Of a stretch of 32,305 nucleotides of DNA, positions 32,006 through 32,305 are shown in pieces. Each line of letters starts with the position of its first letter. The stretch's first letter is position 1. The stretch comes from Burkholderia sp. IMCC1007 (GTDB taxonomy: Bacteria; Pseudomonadota; Gammaproteobacteria; Burkholderiales; Burkholderiaceae). The DNA is taken from positions 1-32,305 of the forward strand of contig NZ_JAPVQY010000076.1 of NCBI RefSeq assembly GCF_027257875.1, given 5' to 3'. The position numbers and the translations under genes are program-made. The notes under the pieces are model-generated. The model searched no databases and was not told the DNA's origin. It saw only the letters and a list, made by a program, of their open reading frames with translations.

Positions 32006-32305
32006 TCAAGGCGCGCTTTCGAGCAACCCGAGCACCAGCGCGCGGCGCACCGCATGCTTGCGCGAACTGGCGTCGAGCTTGCCGAACAGGTTCTTCAGGT
32101 GCCACTTCACGGTTTCCTCGCCGACGGCGAGCGCCACCGCGATCTCCTTGTTCGACAGGTTGCGCGCGAGCAACTCGAGAATCGCGCGTTCCTTGGGCGT
32201 CAGCACGACGCTCGGCACCGCGCGCGGGCTGGCCGTGCTGCGCGGCGCGGGCGGCACGATGCGCGGTTGCGGCTGCGCGGGCCGCGCAGCGCTGTCGCCC
32301 GCGGG
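32006..32305 (-). CDS. LuxR-type transcriptional regulator, C-terminal end (cut by window edge)
   Basis: The frame is open to the right edge, so only the last 99 codons are seen. It contains a complete LuxR/NarL helix-turn-helix: LTPKERAILELLARNLSNKEIAVALAVGEETVKWHLKNLFGKLDASSRKHAV. The Pro/Ala/Arg-rich region before it looks like a linker, not an N-terminus. The pattern with EETVKWHLKNLFGKLD resembles large MalT-like (LAL) regulators, but the missing part is needed to tell these from response regulators. Confidence 0.85.
   Translation of the reverse strand, partial: PAGDSAARPAQPQPRIVPPAPRSTASPRAVPSVVLTPKERAILELLARNLSNKEIAVALAVGEETVKWHLKNLFGKLDASSRKHAVRRALVLGLLESAP

Noticed and set aside
1..32305. 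Insertion sequences, tRNA or rRNA genes
   Set aside because: None seen on either strand; no transposase-like protein and no cloverleaf or rRNA-like segment was recognised by eye.

Overview
The window is a GC-rich (high-60s percent) stretch of a betaproteobacterial chromosome, most likely Burkholderia. The support is codon use, protein style (a Burkholderia-type 374-aa porin, CobN plus ChlI/ChlD chelatase) and gene content. It is dominated by genes for cobalamin (vitamin B12) synthesis by the CobG-type route, under three separate cobalamin riboswitches.

Layout. The left edge (1-1163) holds the start of a cobE-like gene and cobA on the minus strand, behind riboswitch 1. Next comes a Fur-box-associated TonB-dependent siderophore receptor on the minus strand (1273-3411). 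The 3412-4167 interval contains a divergent control region: the Fur box for the receptor, and a sigma70-type promoter, riboswitch 2 and a possible 38-codon leader gene facing rightward. That rightward unit is cobW-cobN-chlI/chlD (4168-10855), the cobalt-insertion machinery. Positions 10923-13463 hold accessory genes: a UPF0178 protein, a DUF1993 protein, a decayed phosphatase pseudogene, a Nudix hydrolase and a small exported protein. A likely catabolic cassette (family III CoA-transferase, CitMHS transporter, acyl-CoA dehydrogenase, IclR regulator; 13733-18457) follows an AT-rich promoter with two phased palindromes. The second cobalamin block is divergent: cobJ (fused to CbiG), cobI, cobH and cobG on the minus strand behind riboswitch 3, and cobL, cbiD, cobK and cobM on the plus strand (18545-27486). 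The right end has an MFS exporter divergent from a MarR regulator, a glutathione S-transferase, a porin, and the 3' end of a LuxR-type regulator cut by the window edge.

How the genes work together. CobA makes precorrin-2. CobI, CobG, CobJ, CobM, CbiD, CobK, CobL and CobH carry the ring to hydrogenobyrinate. CobN with ChlI/ChlD inserts cobalt after amidation, with CobW as the likely cobalt-handling GTPase.

The most striking element is at the chlI/chlD junction (10160-10226). An in-frame A_AAA_AAA slippery heptamer is followed one codon later by a UGA stop and, after a 6-nt spacer, by a strong nested stem-loop. A -1 shift there joins the AAA+ subunit to the downstream von Willebrand A domain without an intervening stop. 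One gene therefore probably makes both the small (ChlI-like, 361 aa) and the medium (ChlD-like, 589 aa) chelatase subunits by programmed ribosomal frameshifting.
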